DNA of 55,322 nt from Bacillota bacterium (GCA_021797675.1 JAJZZH010000120.1:1-55322), one strand, 5' to 3'. Shown: positions 1-9,007, counted from the first letter of the stretch. Made by a program: numbers and translations. Notes: a model not told the origin generated them from the letters alone.

Positions 1-123
1 AAGCAACCAGAGACCTTCGGGCGACTGGATAGGGGGTGTTTGGCTCACCCCTTTGCGAGTAAAGCTCACGTGAGTGGGTTCCTCGTATAAGAATCCCCCG
101 CCTTTACGCGAGGGGAGCGTCAA
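1..123 (+). mobile_element. Right end of a TnpB-type IS200/IS605 element, with omega-RNA 3' end
   Basis: Positions 91-123 have the layout typical of the right end of IS200/IS605 elements carrying tnpB. A short hairpin (95-98 with 112-115, and 99-101 with 108-110, A111 bulged, loop CTTTAC) is followed a few bases later by TCAA at 120-123. A second stem-loop lies near 32-52 (AGGGGGTG pairing with CTCACCCC). In this family the same sequence is the scaffold of the omega RNA (reRNA), and the bases just after TCAA act as guide. A frame open from base 1 to a TAA at 88-90 could be the last residues of TnpB, but it is too short to prove. The rest of the element lies outside the window. Reading it as IS605-type is recognition of structure, not a database match. 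Confidence 0.65.
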
Positions 124-606
124 GAGGTGCTGACGAAGAAGCCGTCTCATATGTGTGCATAGGTTGGTTGCTTTGCCTACGTAGGCAAGCCCCATGGCAA
201 TCGGCAAATTGTCATCAAGAACATCCGATCAAGCCATTCTGCCGCGCCCCCCGGAAGGTGCGGGCCGGCGATCCGCCGCGCTTGGCGCACGCTTCAGGGT
301 TGGACACGGCGGCCAACCCTGAAGGCCCAACGGACGCCTGCGTCAGAATGCAGAACTTCTGGGCCACCACCGCAACACCCCTGCAATGGCGTAGGGTTCT
401 GGGGTGATACGTTTTCGCGGGGACCCCCAAACGGACATCGCGTGACCTGGCTTGGAGCCAACGTCGCCCGGGGAGCGGGAAACCCAAAGGCTAAGCCTTG
501 TCGGAGGGATATTGTGGCTAGTCGCTGACCATTCGAAGAGGCCCAAAAACCTCACGCGCCCGCAGAGCATCCGACCTCCATGCCCTGCGGGCGCCGCCGA
601 TCCCTT
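124..606. other. Gene-poor flank of the IS end
   Basis: No convincing gene. Three overlapping short ORFs on both strands have no recognisable domain or SD site. A perfect 11-bp inverted repeat lies at 293-303 and 313-323 (TTCAGGGTTGG / CCAACCCTGAA, 9-base loop). The citrate synthase gene ends at 607 reading toward this stretch, but the repeat is nearly 300 bases beyond it and has no T-run, so it is a poor candidate for that gene's terminator. Confidence 0.4.
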
Positions 607-1734
607 TTAGCGTTCGGCGAGCGGTTTATACGCTAGATGCGTAGGTCCGGTGTACTCAGCCCGCGGGCGAATCAAACGATTGTTGTGATATTGTTCTAAG
701 ATATGGGCGGTCCAGCCCGCGATCCGACTAATGGCAAATACGGGCGTAAAGATGTCGGCAGGAATTCCCATCATTCGGTACACGGAACCCGAGTAAAAGT
801 CCACGTTCGGATGCAGCTGCTTCCTCTCGCGCACGTAAGCTCCAATCGCCTCCAGCAGCTGGTATACGGTCAAGGTCCCCGCCGTCTCTCCCATCTCGTA
901 GGAAATCCGGCGCAAGACGACGGCTCGAGGGTCGTCCGTTTTATACACTCGATGGCCAAAACCCATGATTTTGCGCTTTTCCGCAAATGCCCGGTCCAAC
1001 CACGGCCGCACATTGTCAAGCGTTTCAATCGCGTCCACCATCCGCATCACCTGCTCGTTGGCCCCTCCATGCAACGGTCCCTTGAGCGTCCCGATGGCGG
1101 AGGTGACTGCCGAATAGATGTCCGACAACGTCCCCGCAGTGACCCGGGCCGAAAAGGTGGAGGCGTTCAGTTCGTGGTCCGCGTGCAGGATTAAGGCGGT
1201 GTCCAATGCCTTCACAGACTGCTCGCTAGGATTCTGACCTGTCAGCATATACAAAAAATTCCCCGCTAGGGAAAGCTGGGGATTGGGGCGGAGGACCTCT
1301 CGACGGTGCCGGGACTGTTCAAAATACGCGACGATCGTCGGAATTTGGGCCACTAGGCGCACTGCCTTGCGATGGTTGGCCTCGGGATCCATAGCGTTTC
1401 CATCGGGGTCATAGATTCCGGCCAAACTCACCGCCGTCCGCAAGACGTCCATTGGAGCCGTGTTCACCGGCAGGGAGGCAATCAAGTCGCGCACTGCCGA
1501 GTGCGGGTCACTGCTTTCCGCCAATTCCCGCCGCAGCGCGGACAGTTCCGTCTCATTGGGCAGACGTCCGTACCACAGCAAAAACACCACTTCTTCAAAA
1601 CTCGCGTGCTGAGCCAAGTCCACCGCGTCGTAGCCTCGATAGACCAAGCGTCCTTCCTTTCCGTCGATGAAGCATATGTCCGAGGTTAACGCCACAACGT
1701 CCTCTAACCCGGACTTAAATCCTGCGTCAGCCAT
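607..1734 (-). CDS. Citrate synthase (citrate/2-methylcitrate synthase family)
   Basis: Condenses acetyl-CoA (or propionyl-CoA in the methylcitrate branch) with oxaloacetate in the cytoplasm, the entry step of the TCA cycle. The 375-residue length is usual for the short type I bacterial enzymes. The catalytic triad is visible: His222 in LHGGANEQ, His261 in GFGHRVYK and Asp312 in HPNVDFYSG. The ATG start is preceded by AAGGAGG at good spacing. It is the last gene on this strand before the IS end, and no other TCA gene is adjacent. Sequence alone does not separate citrate synthase from 2-methylcitrate synthase; absence of prp genes nearby favours citrate synthase. Confidence 0.93.
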   Translation of the reverse strand: MADAGFKSGLEDVVALTSDICFIDGKEGRLVYRGYDAVDLAQHASFEEVVFLLWYGRLPNETELSALRRELAESSDPHSAVRDLIASLPVNTAPMDVLRTAVSLAGIYDPDGNAMDPEANHRKAVRLVAQIPTIVAYFEQSRHRREVLRPNPQLSLAGNFLYMLTGQNPSEQSVKALDTALILHADHELNASTFSARVTAGTLSDIYSAVTSAIGTLKGPLHGGANEQVMRMVDAIETLDNVRPWLDRAFAEKRKIMGFGHRVYKTDDPRAVVLRRISYEMGETAGTLTVYQLLEAIGAYVRERKQLHPNVDFYSGSVYRMMGIPADIFTPVFAISRIAGWTAHILEQYHNNRLIRPRAEYTGPTHLAYKPLAER

Positions 1735-1873
1735 TGATGGTTACCTCCTTGAATGCGTGTGTTAACGTGCGGTCCGGCATCCAGGACCACACGCTACAAA
1801 CCGGCTCCGTCTCCAATACGGCCCCACGGCACAGCCGTAAGCTTTTTCTCTCAGCCGTGCTTAGGGGCGAGCG

Positions 1874-2308
1874 TCATGAGCGATGGGTAACCTCCCTCTC
1901 CGCTCTGTCCACCTGCCACGCCCGATGACCGTTGAGCTGCATGCCTTTCGGAGGCAGCGAGCCACTTTGCATATGGAGACGGACCTCGGTCAGCGCAAAC
2001 TCGGCTATTTTCTGTTCCAGTTCTTCGTGATTTTTATGTGGTGGGGGGGCAGGTACCTCAACTATCCGCACGGGATAATGCTCCTTCTGGTACACTCCCT
2101 CATACACGCGCAAATCGACGAGCCAGCGCTCTCCCGATTCGGAGACGACGTTTACGCTCAAACCCAATACGAACTCCCCCTTGCTCACCGCCCTAGGAAC
2201 ATTGTAACCGTTTCTCGAATTTTGGAAAGCAAAATCCCCTGAGCCGACGCGTAGCGGGTAATTTTCCACCAAATTCGACAATCCATACCCCCAAGCGCTC
2301 AGATGCAA
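1874..2308 (-). CDS. Hypothetical protein
   Basis: An open frame of up to 144 residues, not recognised. The composition is protein-like: a middle section with regular beta-type spacing (residues about 45-80), then a proline run followed by a probable helix rich in Glu and Lys (about 90-120). The furthest start is a TTG with a weak SD; TTG at about 2281 or a GTG near 2272 are equally possible. It sits 139 bases upstream of citrate synthase on the same strand and is divergent from the Nudix gene. No signal peptide or membrane segment is seen. Confidence 0.5.
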   Translation of the reverse strand: MHLSAWGYGLSNLVENYPLRVGSGDFAFQNSRNGYNVPRAVSKGEFVLGLSVNVVSESGERWLVDLRVYEGVYQKEHYPVRIVEVPAPPPHKNHEELEQKIAEFALTEVRLHMQSGSLPPKGMQLNGHRAWQVDRAEREVTHRS

Positions 2309-2416
2309 CGGCGGTCGGCCTTGAACGGATCGTCACCGTTCGCCTTACGGAGGGGGTCGCCGCCACCGTAATCCACCCTAATCCTTCCACTTTTCCCCAA
2401 GCTGCGGTGAAATGGT

Positions 2417-2422
2417 TATAAT
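2417..2422 (+). promoter_or_regulatory. -10 element of the Nudix gene
   Basis: A perfect TATAAT. The -35 region about 17 bases upstream is poor (T-rich, no clear TTGACA). Because transcription would start near 2429, the upstream in-frame ATG at 2412 cannot be the initiator, which supports the GTG at 2457. Confidence 0.6.
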
Positions 2423-2456
2423 ATGCATAAGCGTGGTTGGTGAGGAGTATAACATC

Positions 2457-2993
2457 GTGCTAAGAAACCGAATACGGAGAGTGCCCGTCACTGTACGGGG
2501 CACGCATTATATCCACGAGTATCTGGTTTTGCCCGACGTCTGTGCAGTCGTCGCCGAAACTGCAGAAGGAGTCGTTTTGGTGGAGCAATACCGGCCCGCG
2601 CTGGGCCGCCGCATTTTGGAATTGCCGGCCGGCCGGCTCCATCGGGGTGAAGAACCCGTGCAAGGCGCCCGTCGAGAATTGCAGGAAGAGACGGGGTACT
2701 GCGCGGGAGATCTTCGGTTGCTTTCACGTTTTTATCCCTCGGTTGGCCTGTCCAAGCATAAAGTTCACCTGTACTATACGGTGGACCCCACACCGGGAGA
2801 AATGCACTGGGACGCAACCGAAGAGATCGTGGTGAAAATCATACCCGCGGGCGAAGTGCCAAACCTGTTGGTCGAAGGGCGGGCGGCCGATGCCAAAACG
2901 CATCTGGGACTGGTGTATTTCTTGAATTCGCGCGGGTGGGTGTTCAAACGGGGCCGTTGGAGGCCGGAAAGCAACGACGCGACTCCCCTTTAA
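2457..2993 (+). CDS. Nudix hydrolase, ADP-ribose pyrophosphatase-like
   Basis: Nudix hydrolases cleave nucleoside diphosphates linked to another moiety; the ADP-ribose pyrophosphatase group makes AMP and ribose 5-phosphate. The Nudix box spans residues 59-81 of the 178-residue product (G59, E65, R73, E74, E77, E78, G80 all in place). It is preceded by EQYRPALGRRILELPAG, typical of the NudF/ADPR-ase branch. The GTG start at 2457 is chosen because TGAGGAG lies 7-9 bases upstream and the -10 box overlaps the longer reading frame. The gene is a single transcription unit ending at the hairpin at 3003-3030. Confidence 0.9.
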   Translation: MLRNRIRRVPVTVRGTHYIHEYLVLPDVCAVVAETAEGVVLVEQYRPALGRRILELPAGRLHRGEEPVQGARRELQEETGYCAGDLRLLSRFYPSVGLSKHKVHLYYTVDPTPGEMHWDATEEIVVKIIPAGEVPNLLVEGRAADAKTHLGLVYFLNSRGWVFKRGRWRPESNDATPL

Positions 2994-3002
2994 TCCGTTC
3001 GT

Positions 3003-3036
3003 AAGGCACGGTTTGCACAAACCGTGCCTTAATTTA
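3003..3036 (+). terminator. Rho-independent terminator of the Nudix gene
   Basis: A perfect 12-bp stem (AAGGCACGGTTT at 3003-3014 with AAACCGTGCCTT at 3019-3030), loop GCAC, followed by TTAATTTAC. It lies 10 bases after the Nudix stop codon. Confidence 0.85.
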
Positions 3037-3130
3037 CTATGGAATATATTTTTTCTGCCTGCTCCGATTTGATTGTTCTCTGTTATGATACGTATTAAGA
3101 TTATTTTTTATTTAGGAGGGATGGTGTGCG

Positions 3131-3394
3131 ATGGGCAGGGAGTGGAGTTCGATGATCTGTCGGCAATGCGGCGCTTCCTTGACATCGAATGAAACCCGTT
3201 GTCACCAATGTGGCTACGATCCGCAGACGACGGAACCTCGGCAACCGGCTAAGGTTATCTCCTTTGCTCAACGCCGGCGTACGGCGCGCAAGGCGGCACG
3301 GCCCCGTCGTCCGATGAATCCCACCCTATGGTGGCTGATGGTGATCGTAGCCCTCAGTCTTCTAGTGCCCTATGTTCTCCCTATTCACGGCTAG
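3131..3394 (+). CDS. Zinc-ribbon protein with C-terminal membrane anchor
   Basis: An 87-residue protein. Residues 10-27 form a zinc ribbon with two CxxC knuckles (C10/C13 and C24/C27). A basic, arginine-rich linker follows (about 40-62), then one hydrophobic segment (about 66-85) ending five residues from the C terminus. This suggests a tail-anchored membrane protein with the ribbon in the cytoplasm. AGGAGG at 3114-3119 sits 11 bases before the ATG; nearer GTG codons are out of frame. It is convergent with spoVR, with only 12 bases between the two stops. The partner and function are unknown. Confidence 0.8.
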   Translation: MGREWSSMICRQCGASLTSNETRCHQCGYDPQTTEPRQPAKVISFAQRRRTARKAARPRRPMNPTLWWLMVIVALSLLVPYVLPIHG

Positions 3395-3406
3395 GGGCCA
3401 GTCCCG

Positions 3407-4648
3407 CTAGCCTCGCGTTTCGGTCACGGTTTCATCATGGCACCGCACCCCGTCGTGCCGCAGTTGGTGGACAACGCCCCGGTGTCGGGTTGTCAGGAAG
3501 ATTTCGCCGTGCCAAATCTCACGGGCCACCAAGCCCAGCGCTTCACTGGCCAGCGACAGATCCAAGTCTTTGCCCGTGTGTCGGTGACGCAACCTTAGGG
3601 TCTTCGGCGCTGGGAGCACGTCATGGTGCTCAACTTCCAGATATGGCAGGCCGCCGTGTTCGACCTCCTTGAGCAGCCGATCCTTGACGCCCGACCAGGC
3701 AAGTTGGGTCGGCTGAGCGGCCGCCAAGAAGGACACGCCGGCCAACTGGGTTTCGCGTTCGTGGCAATACTGCCGTATCAATTCGAGGTCGGTGAGCAGA
3801 CTCTGAACGCGCTGAAGGCCCGATTCGCCGTCTTGTTGAAAGGCCCCGTCCACCATGACGTAGCCGATCCGATAGGGGTTGAGCTGCGGCGGGGTAGCCT
3901 GCACGAGTTCCGCATTCATCTTGGCGACCTGTACCACTTCCGTGGGATGGAGATTCATCCTCCGCAATATTCTTCGGTGCCAAAACGTGGCAAATCCCTC
4001 GTTGCCAATTTTCGTCATCACTTGCGGCCAAAAGTAGCGTGCCTCCTGGTGAATCATGCCTAAGATCCGCCGTTGCCAAGGCCGTAGGTCAGGCGCGAAG
4101 CGCGCCGCATAGCCGAGCAAATCATCGGCGGTCTCGCCATCGGTGACCGCACGCAGGCTGTCACCCGTATAGTCCGCCAACACCAGGCCGGCATCGAGCA
4201 TGCGTTCCACCGCCTCTTCCCCCCAATTCCGCATGAATCCCTCCATGGCGCGACGGTGGCGACTCATATGCGCGATTTGGTCATCGAGCGTGCAGCGAAA
4301 GGCAAAATGCGACTTGAAATACGCGACGTGCGCCAAGACGTGGGCGATAACCAAGAGCGCTTGCGCGGGCGGCATGGTGCGATCCAAGAAGGCATAGCAG
4401 GGATCATGGTTCACCACCATTTCGTAAATCCGACTCTGCCGATAATCATAGGCCGACTGATAGTGACCCCATTCCTTGCCGAACGCCCAATGACGGTATC
4501 GCACGGGCATCCCGGAATAGGCGGCCAAACGATTCAACTCAGCATTGGTCACCAGCTCAAAATGCGTTGGATACAGCCGCAATCCCAATTGGGCGGCGAC
4601 CTCCGCAACCCGGTCGACCGCCTGGGCCAGCGTAGTCTGATTGATCAC
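3407..4648 (-). CDS. spoVR: SpoVR family protein
   Basis: SpoVR proteins are associated with spore cortex formation in Bacillus and with stress responses in other bacteria; the biochemical activity is not settled. The hallmark N-terminal region is present (LGLRLYPTHFELV, then GMPVRYRHWAFGKEWGH and YEMVVNHDPCYAFL, and HVLAHVAYFKSHFAF). The GTG at 4648 is chosen: AAAGGA lies about 7 bases upstream and the conserved domain begins soon after, giving 413 residues. The frame stays open upstream to 4861, overlapping yhbH, but that part is proline- and basic-rich and unlike the family. It is the third gene of the prkA-yhbH-spoVR group. Confidence 0.9.
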   Translation of the reverse strand: MINQTTLAQAVDRVAEVAAQLGLRLYPTHFELVTNAELNRLAAYSGMPVRYRHWAFGKEWGHYQSAYDYRQSRIYEMVVNHDPCYAFLDRTMPPAQALLVIAHVLAHVAYFKSHFAFRCTLDDQIAHMSRHRRAMEGFMRNWGEEAVERMLDAGLVLADYTGDSLRAVTDGETADDLLGYAARFAPDLRPWQRRILGMIHQEARYFWPQVMTKIGNEGFATFWHRRILRRMNLHPTEVVQVAKMNAELVQATPPQLNPYRIGYVMVDGAFQQDGESGLQRVQSLLTDLELIRQYCHERETQLAGVSFLAAAQPTQLAWSGVKDRLLKEVEHGGLPYLEVEHHDVLPAPKTLRLRHRHTGKDLDLSLASEALGLVAREIWHGEIFLTTRHRGVVHQLRHDGVRCHDETVTETRG

Positions 4649-4796
4649 CGTCGGTTCCTTTCCTGGTTTGAGCGCGTCACCGGCCCGGGCCCGCACCGCT
4701 GGCGGCCTCAGGATCCGCCCCGGATCCGTCGTCGGCGTCTTCTTGGGGACCGTCGATCGATGCGGCGTATCCCCGGCCCCCGGCACGCCCTCCTGG

Positions 4797-5942
4797 CTAT
4801 GAGCTGGACCGCAGCGAATCACCGTTGCTACCAAAAAACCGCACCAGCGCAGCCAGGACATCGGCCTTGGATCGGAGCATCACAGCCGGCTGACCCGCCG
4901 CGACAAACTGTTGAAACAGTTGCGACGGCGCGCGGTCGGTGTCGTGGATTTCCCCGTAGCCAAATAGGTTCACGCGTTGACCGAGGGCCATTCCCATCTC
5001 CAGGGCCAGCGGATTGTCGGAAGTCAGATTGCCGCCATCGCTGAAATGAAACGCGTAGGCATTATATTGGTCCGCCGGGTAGCGCTCTTCAAGGATTTCC
5101 TGGGCAAGCCGGTAGGCGGAAGAGGACACCGTCCCTCCCGAAGCTCCCCGATGAAAGAAGGTGGATTCATCCACCTCACGAGCCCGCACGTCGTGAGCAA
5201 TAAAGACGACATCCACTCTGGGATAGTATTGGCGCAAAAACTCGGTGGTCCAGAAAAAGAAGCTCTTGGCCATGAATTTTTCGAAGCTTCCCATCGAACC
5301 GGACGTGTCCATGAGGGCCATGACGACCGCACCGCCATCGGCAGCCTTGGCCTCGCACCACTGCCAAAAACGCAAATCCTCCGGTTCTAGCCTCCCGTAC
5401 CCGCCTTGGCCAGTTCTTAGGCGCCGCAGCAGATGTGCCCGCAAGGTCGGGAGTTTGGCCCAGTTCCCGCCGACCCGGGCCAGGTCCTGGATTTCCCACC
5501 GCGGCGCGTCTCCTGGCGCCAAGCGCGCTGGATCCAGGCCGGGCAAAACCATCCCCTCAAAAATGGTGTGCGCTAGCTCCTCGACGGTGAACACGCCGTC
5601 CTCACGATCGTCTCCCGGCTGAGTCCCTGCTCGCTGGTTACCGTGCTCCGACGTGCTCGCCGGATCTTCTGGGCCAGCCCCCCCGGCTTCCTTAGGTTCT
5701 CTTGCGCCGATCGCTGGCCGGTCATAACGGATGCGATATTCCCTCAGCGCCTCCACGGAGGCCTGAATGGACTGCCTGCCTCGGCTGACCAACACGACCT
5801 CGTGCGCCACCATGTCAACCAAGTTTTCCGCCAATGCCCGTCGAACCCTCTCCCGATGGCGTTTTTCGTCCTGGCGCACCGGATTTAGCCAAGGCTCGAT
5901 GCCCTCGGCGCCAACGGTAAAGGGGATTTTCCGATCCGTCAA
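4797..5942 (-). CDS. yhbH: YhbH/DUF444 family protein with VWA-like domain
   Basis: This family (UPF0229/DUF444, YeaH in Escherichia coli) accompanies PrkA and SpoVR and is needed for sporulation in Bacillus; it probably works with the kinase. The C-terminal half is von Willebrand A-like, with the metal-site motif DTSGSM and a following FHFSDGGN. The N-terminal part has the family pattern KRHRERVRRALAENL. The middle (about residues 85-125) is a low-complexity Gly/Glu/Pro linker. The TTG at 5942 overlaps the prkA stop by the TTGA arrangement; a GTG at 5987, 15 codons upstream, is the alternative. Neither has an ideal SD, so coupling to prkA translation is likely. Confidence 0.88.
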   Translation of the reverse strand: MTDRKIPFTVGAEGIEPWLNPVRQDEKRHRERVRRALAENLVDMVAHEVVLVSRGRQSIQASVEALREYRIRYDRPAIGAREPKEAGGAGPEDPASTSEHGNQRAGTQPGDDREDGVFTVEELAHTIFEGMVLPGLDPARLAPGDAPRWEIQDLARVGGNWAKLPTLRAHLLRRLRTGQGGYGRLEPEDLRFWQWCEAKAADGGAVVMALMDTSGSMGSFEKFMAKSFFFWTTEFLRQYYPRVDVVFIAHDVRAREVDESTFFHRGASGGTVSSSAYRLAQEILEERYPADQYNAYAFHFSDGGNLTSDNPLALEMGMALGQRVNLFGYGEIHDTDRAPSQLFQQFVAAGQPAVMLRSKADVLAALVRFFGSNGDSLRSSS

Positions 5943-7783
5943 CGCCTCAGCACCGCGCCAACCTGGCGAATCGATCGCGTGGCGCACACGGAGCAGTATC
6001 CCTTGGAGGCCACCAAATTTGCCGCTGCCCGTTCAATCCAGGCCAGATCGCCCCCATCCGGTCGACTCAATTGAATCACGTCCCGCAAGTCATCGAACAA
6101 TTTGTCTTCGAGCGCTCCGCGCAATAAGGAATTTTGGATCAGGAAACTGGCGGCTGCGCCGCGGGTGTCCAAGTCCTGGTAGGCGACATAGATTTCTTCC
6201 CGGAATTGGTGCTTTTGACTTTCACTGACCTCAAGCCGCGTCTCGATGGCACGCAATAGGCGCTCGTCGGCAGCCCCGCTCCCGGTGTGCTCGACGGAGC
6301 GCACCACCTGGTCCATGTAATTTTGGTAAAGGGCATAAAGGGCCCCTTCACCCTCGCACAAAAATGCTTTCCGCACCTCAGCTTCAATCTCCGTGTAAAG
6401 TCGGCGCTCAGCCACATTCGCCCACTCCTCGACCGATTCGCGCCATTTCGGATCCACAAACGGGTCGCGGGTTACGCCCTCGACCAAGGCCCGAATGACC
6501 TCCATCGCGTCCACACATTCATTGCTGGCCGAGATAGCGTGTGCCATTCGATTCATTACGTAGCGCGGGTCAAGCCCGCTAAACCCCTCTCCCGGCACCC
6601 GATCGTCCGCTTCGGTGGCGGGCGCGATCAACTGCTCCAGTCGACTCATGCGATCGTGCTGCGGTCGGGGATCGTCCGGAATTCTCGATAGCACGGCAAA
6701 TATGGCTGCCGTCCGCAGCGCCTGCGGGGCAACGTGTTGACCCCGCTTTTTATAGGGTAGCAACTGCTTTTCATAGATGCGCACTTCGTCCCTCACGCGA
6801 AGATTATAGGGCACGGGAATCACCACCATCCGGGACAGTAAGGCCTGGTTGCTCGGATGGTGCTTAAATGCCCGGTACTCGTGTTCATTGGTGTGGCCTA
6901 CGATGACCTCGTCGGCCGAGATCAGTTGGTAGCGCGCAGTCTTGAAGTTTCCTTCCTCGCTGAGCGACAAGAGGTGATAGAGAAATCGTTCGTCGAGCTT
7001 TAACATCTCTTGGAACTCCACCAGGCCCCGGTTGGCGATATTCAGCTCACCGTCAAAGCGGAATGCCCGGGGGTCCGACTCACTGCCGTAGGTAGCAATC
7101 CGGGCAAAATCCACGGAACCGGTTAATTCGGCCACATCCTGGGACTTGGGATCGGAGGGTGCATAACTGCCGATACCGCACCGACGTGCCTCTGACAGCA
7201 CGATGCGCTCGACTTCGAAATCGTCCGCCCGGCCGTTAAATTCATGCTCCAGGCGCCAGCGGCAATAGGGGCAGAGGTCTCCTTCCAGCAAGCGCGGATT
7301 GCCCGCCGCGGCGGCCAGACTCTCGCGCTCCACTATCGGCAACAAATGGGCTGGCTCTTCATGCATGGGACAGCCCACGATGGCATATAGGGCGCCCTCG
7401 CGGCTCGACGTAAAGCGCTCGAGTCCACGCTTCAGCAGGGCCACGATGGTAGACTTTCCGCTACCCACCGGACCGACCAAGAGTAGGATGCGACGCCGTA
7501 CGTCAAATCCCATGGCGGCTGGCCGGATATAGTCTTCCGTCAGACGCTGGATGGTATCGTCAATACCCAAAAGCGCGTGGCTGAAAAATGGATACGGATG
7601 TCCCTCGGTGTCCGCCGTGCCCTCCGCCGCGACCATCCGCCACAGGCGCTGATGGGCATTTTCGGCCAGCCGGCCGTTTTGTTTGACGCGCTCCACATAA
7701 TGGGCTAGCGGGAGGCGTTCCAGTCTACCGAGGGGGGGTCCGTCCGGCGAACCTTCCCAAGCCAGCGAATCGTTAGGGGCCAT
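5939..7783 (-). CDS. prkA: PrkA family serine protein kinase
   Basis: A 614-residue member of the PrkA family, AAA+-like proteins described as serine protein kinases (Bacillus PrkA, E. coli YeaG). Walker A is GPVGSGKST at residues 104-112, followed by the long AAA-like N domain and the C-terminal PrkA domain. Other family patterns are visible, such as GLVEFQEMLK and a zinc-finger-like CPYCRW. GGAAGGAT stands directly before the ATG. It is the first gene of the three-gene set with yhbH and spoVR, which are produced in starvation and sporulation in known organisms. No sigma-factor-specific promoter could be read with confidence. Confidence 0.93.
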   Translation of the reverse strand: MAPNDSLAWEGSPDGPPLGRLERLPLAHYVERVKQNGRLAENAHQRLWRMVAAEGTADTEGHPYPFFSHALLGIDDTIQRLTEDYIRPAAMGFDVRRRILLLVGPVGSGKSTIVALLKRGLERFTSSREGALYAIVGCPMHEEPAHLLPIVERESLAAAAGNPRLLEGDLCPYCRWRLEHEFNGRADDFEVERIVLSEARRCGIGSYAPSDPKSQDVAELTGSVDFARIATYGSESDPRAFRFDGELNIANRGLVEFQEMLKLDERFLYHLLSLSEEGNFKTARYQLISADEVIVGHTNEHEYRAFKHHPSNQALLSRMVVIPVPYNLRVRDEVRIYEKQLLPYKKRGQHVAPQALRTAAIFAVLSRIPDDPRPQHDRMSRLEQLIAPATEADDRVPGEGFSGLDPRYVMNRMAHAISASNECVDAMEVIRALVEGVTRDPFVDPKWRESVEEWANVAERRLYTEIEAEVRKAFLCEGEGALYALYQNYMDQVVRSVEHTGSGAADERLLRAIETRLEVSESQKHQFREEIYVAYQDLDTRGAAASFLIQNSLLRGALEDKLFDDLRDVIQLSRPDGGDLAWIERAAANLVASKGYCSVCATRSIRQVGAVLRR

Positions 7784-7911
7784 ATCCTTCCGTCTCCTCG
7801 CATATGCATACTTTCACGGGTAACGCCGTGAGGCCATGTTCTTGGAATCTGCTATGAGTCTTCCCAATTTTTTCTTGCCTAACCATCGATCGGCCAGCGC
7901 TTGGCGGGGCG

Positions 7912-8853
7912 CTATCGACTGTTGGCGCGGTGTTTCATGTAGATCAATACGAGTCCGGTGGCGACGGCCATCAACAGCAAGGAATAGTAGTATCCGAAGC
8001 GCCAGTGGACCTCGGGAATGTAGAAGTTCATTCCGTAAATGGACGCGATGGTCGTCGCCGGCAGCGCCAGCACGGTAATCACCGTCAGCACTCGCATCAC
8101 CTTGTTAATTTCGTTTGATTGCAATGACGAGTACGCCTCCACGGCTTCCGCCAGGCCTCCACGATAGTCATCGAGGTCATTCACCACCTCCTGCATCCGG
8201 TCGGCCAGATCAACGAAAAACAACCTGTTGTCGTCTTCCAAATAGGGAAAATTTTCGCTGGCCAACAGCTTGAACACCTCCTGTTCCGGCCTGGTCGCGC
8301 GCCACAGCGCCATGGTTCGACGGCGCAGGGCGAGAATCTGGTGGGACAAGTTGTGATACGGATGACGCAGCATCATCCCGTGGATTTTCTCATATTCGCG
8401 GCTGATTTCAGCCAGACACCGATGATAGCCGGAAAGGTGGCGAGTCAGGTAACGATAGAGGGCCATATCAGGAGTGCGCACGAGGGATTGATCCCTGACA
8501 ATCTGCTCAAACGCCTCGTCCAACCAGACGTTGGGCCCATCAAGGTGCGTGGTCACCAGAAATGCCCGACCCAGAAAAAGACCGACCGATTCCGCGCGCA
8601 ATCCGGGCTCCGCCTCGTTGGTGTCGCGGACGGTACAAACCACCGCTTGGGGTTCAACAATCAGGCTCGGCGAACGATCCCTGGCGTTCAGCATCTTTTC
8701 GACCACTGCCGGATGGGCTGGGTACAGCCGCTGAAGGATGTCGTTCAAGCGGTCCCGGTCATCCGGTCCGACGTCGACCCATAGGCTCTCGGCATCGTCC
8801 GGCCACGACTCCGTCTGATGCGTTCCGCCCTCTTTGCCGTACACAATCCTCAC
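7912..8853 (-). CDS. CorA family divalent cation transporter
   Basis: A membrane channel for Mg2+ or related divalent cations. The C terminus carries the CorA signature GMN (in ASIYGMNFYIPEVHW) between two hydrophobic segments, the last ending in a basic tail. The N-terminal three quarters form the cytoplasmic funnel domain. The start is ambiguous: an ATG at 8907, an ATG at 8871, or a GTG at 8853, which alone has AAGGAG at 9 bases and gives a natural N terminus (MRIVYGKEG) for a product of 313 residues. It is transcribed divergently from the YIEGIA gene, with no partner in an operon. Confidence 0.88.
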   Translation of the reverse strand: MRIVYGKEGGTHQTESWPDDAESLWVDVGPDDRDRLNDILQRLYPAHPAVVEKMLNARDRSPSLIVEPQAVVCTVRDTNEAEPGLRAESVGLFLGRAFLVTTHLDGPNVWLDEAFEQIVRDQSLVRTPDMALYRYLTRHLSGYHRCLAEISREYEKIHGMMLRHPYHNLSHQILALRRRTMALWRATRPEQEVFKLLASENFPYLEDDNRLFFVDLADRMQEVVNDLDDYRGGLAEAVEAYSSLQSNEINKVMRVLTVITVLALPATTIASIYGMNFYIPEVHWRFGYYYSLLLMAVATGLVLIYMKHRANSR

Positions 8854-9007
8854 ATTCCTTCGCTCCTTCATCCGCTCGCCGCCATCGACCCGCACTGGCG
8901 GCAACATGGTCGATGGTCATTGTTTCCGTCTGCCATTCGGGGTATGCGATGGGCCGTGGCTAGTCACACTAGCTCGGAAAGCCTATACCCATAAGGAGTG
9001 ATCAGTA

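Noticed and set aside
4649-4861. N-terminal extension of the spoVR frame to 4861
   Set aside because: The extra part overlaps yhbH, is Pro/Arg-rich and unlike SpoVR; the GTG at 4648 has its own SD.
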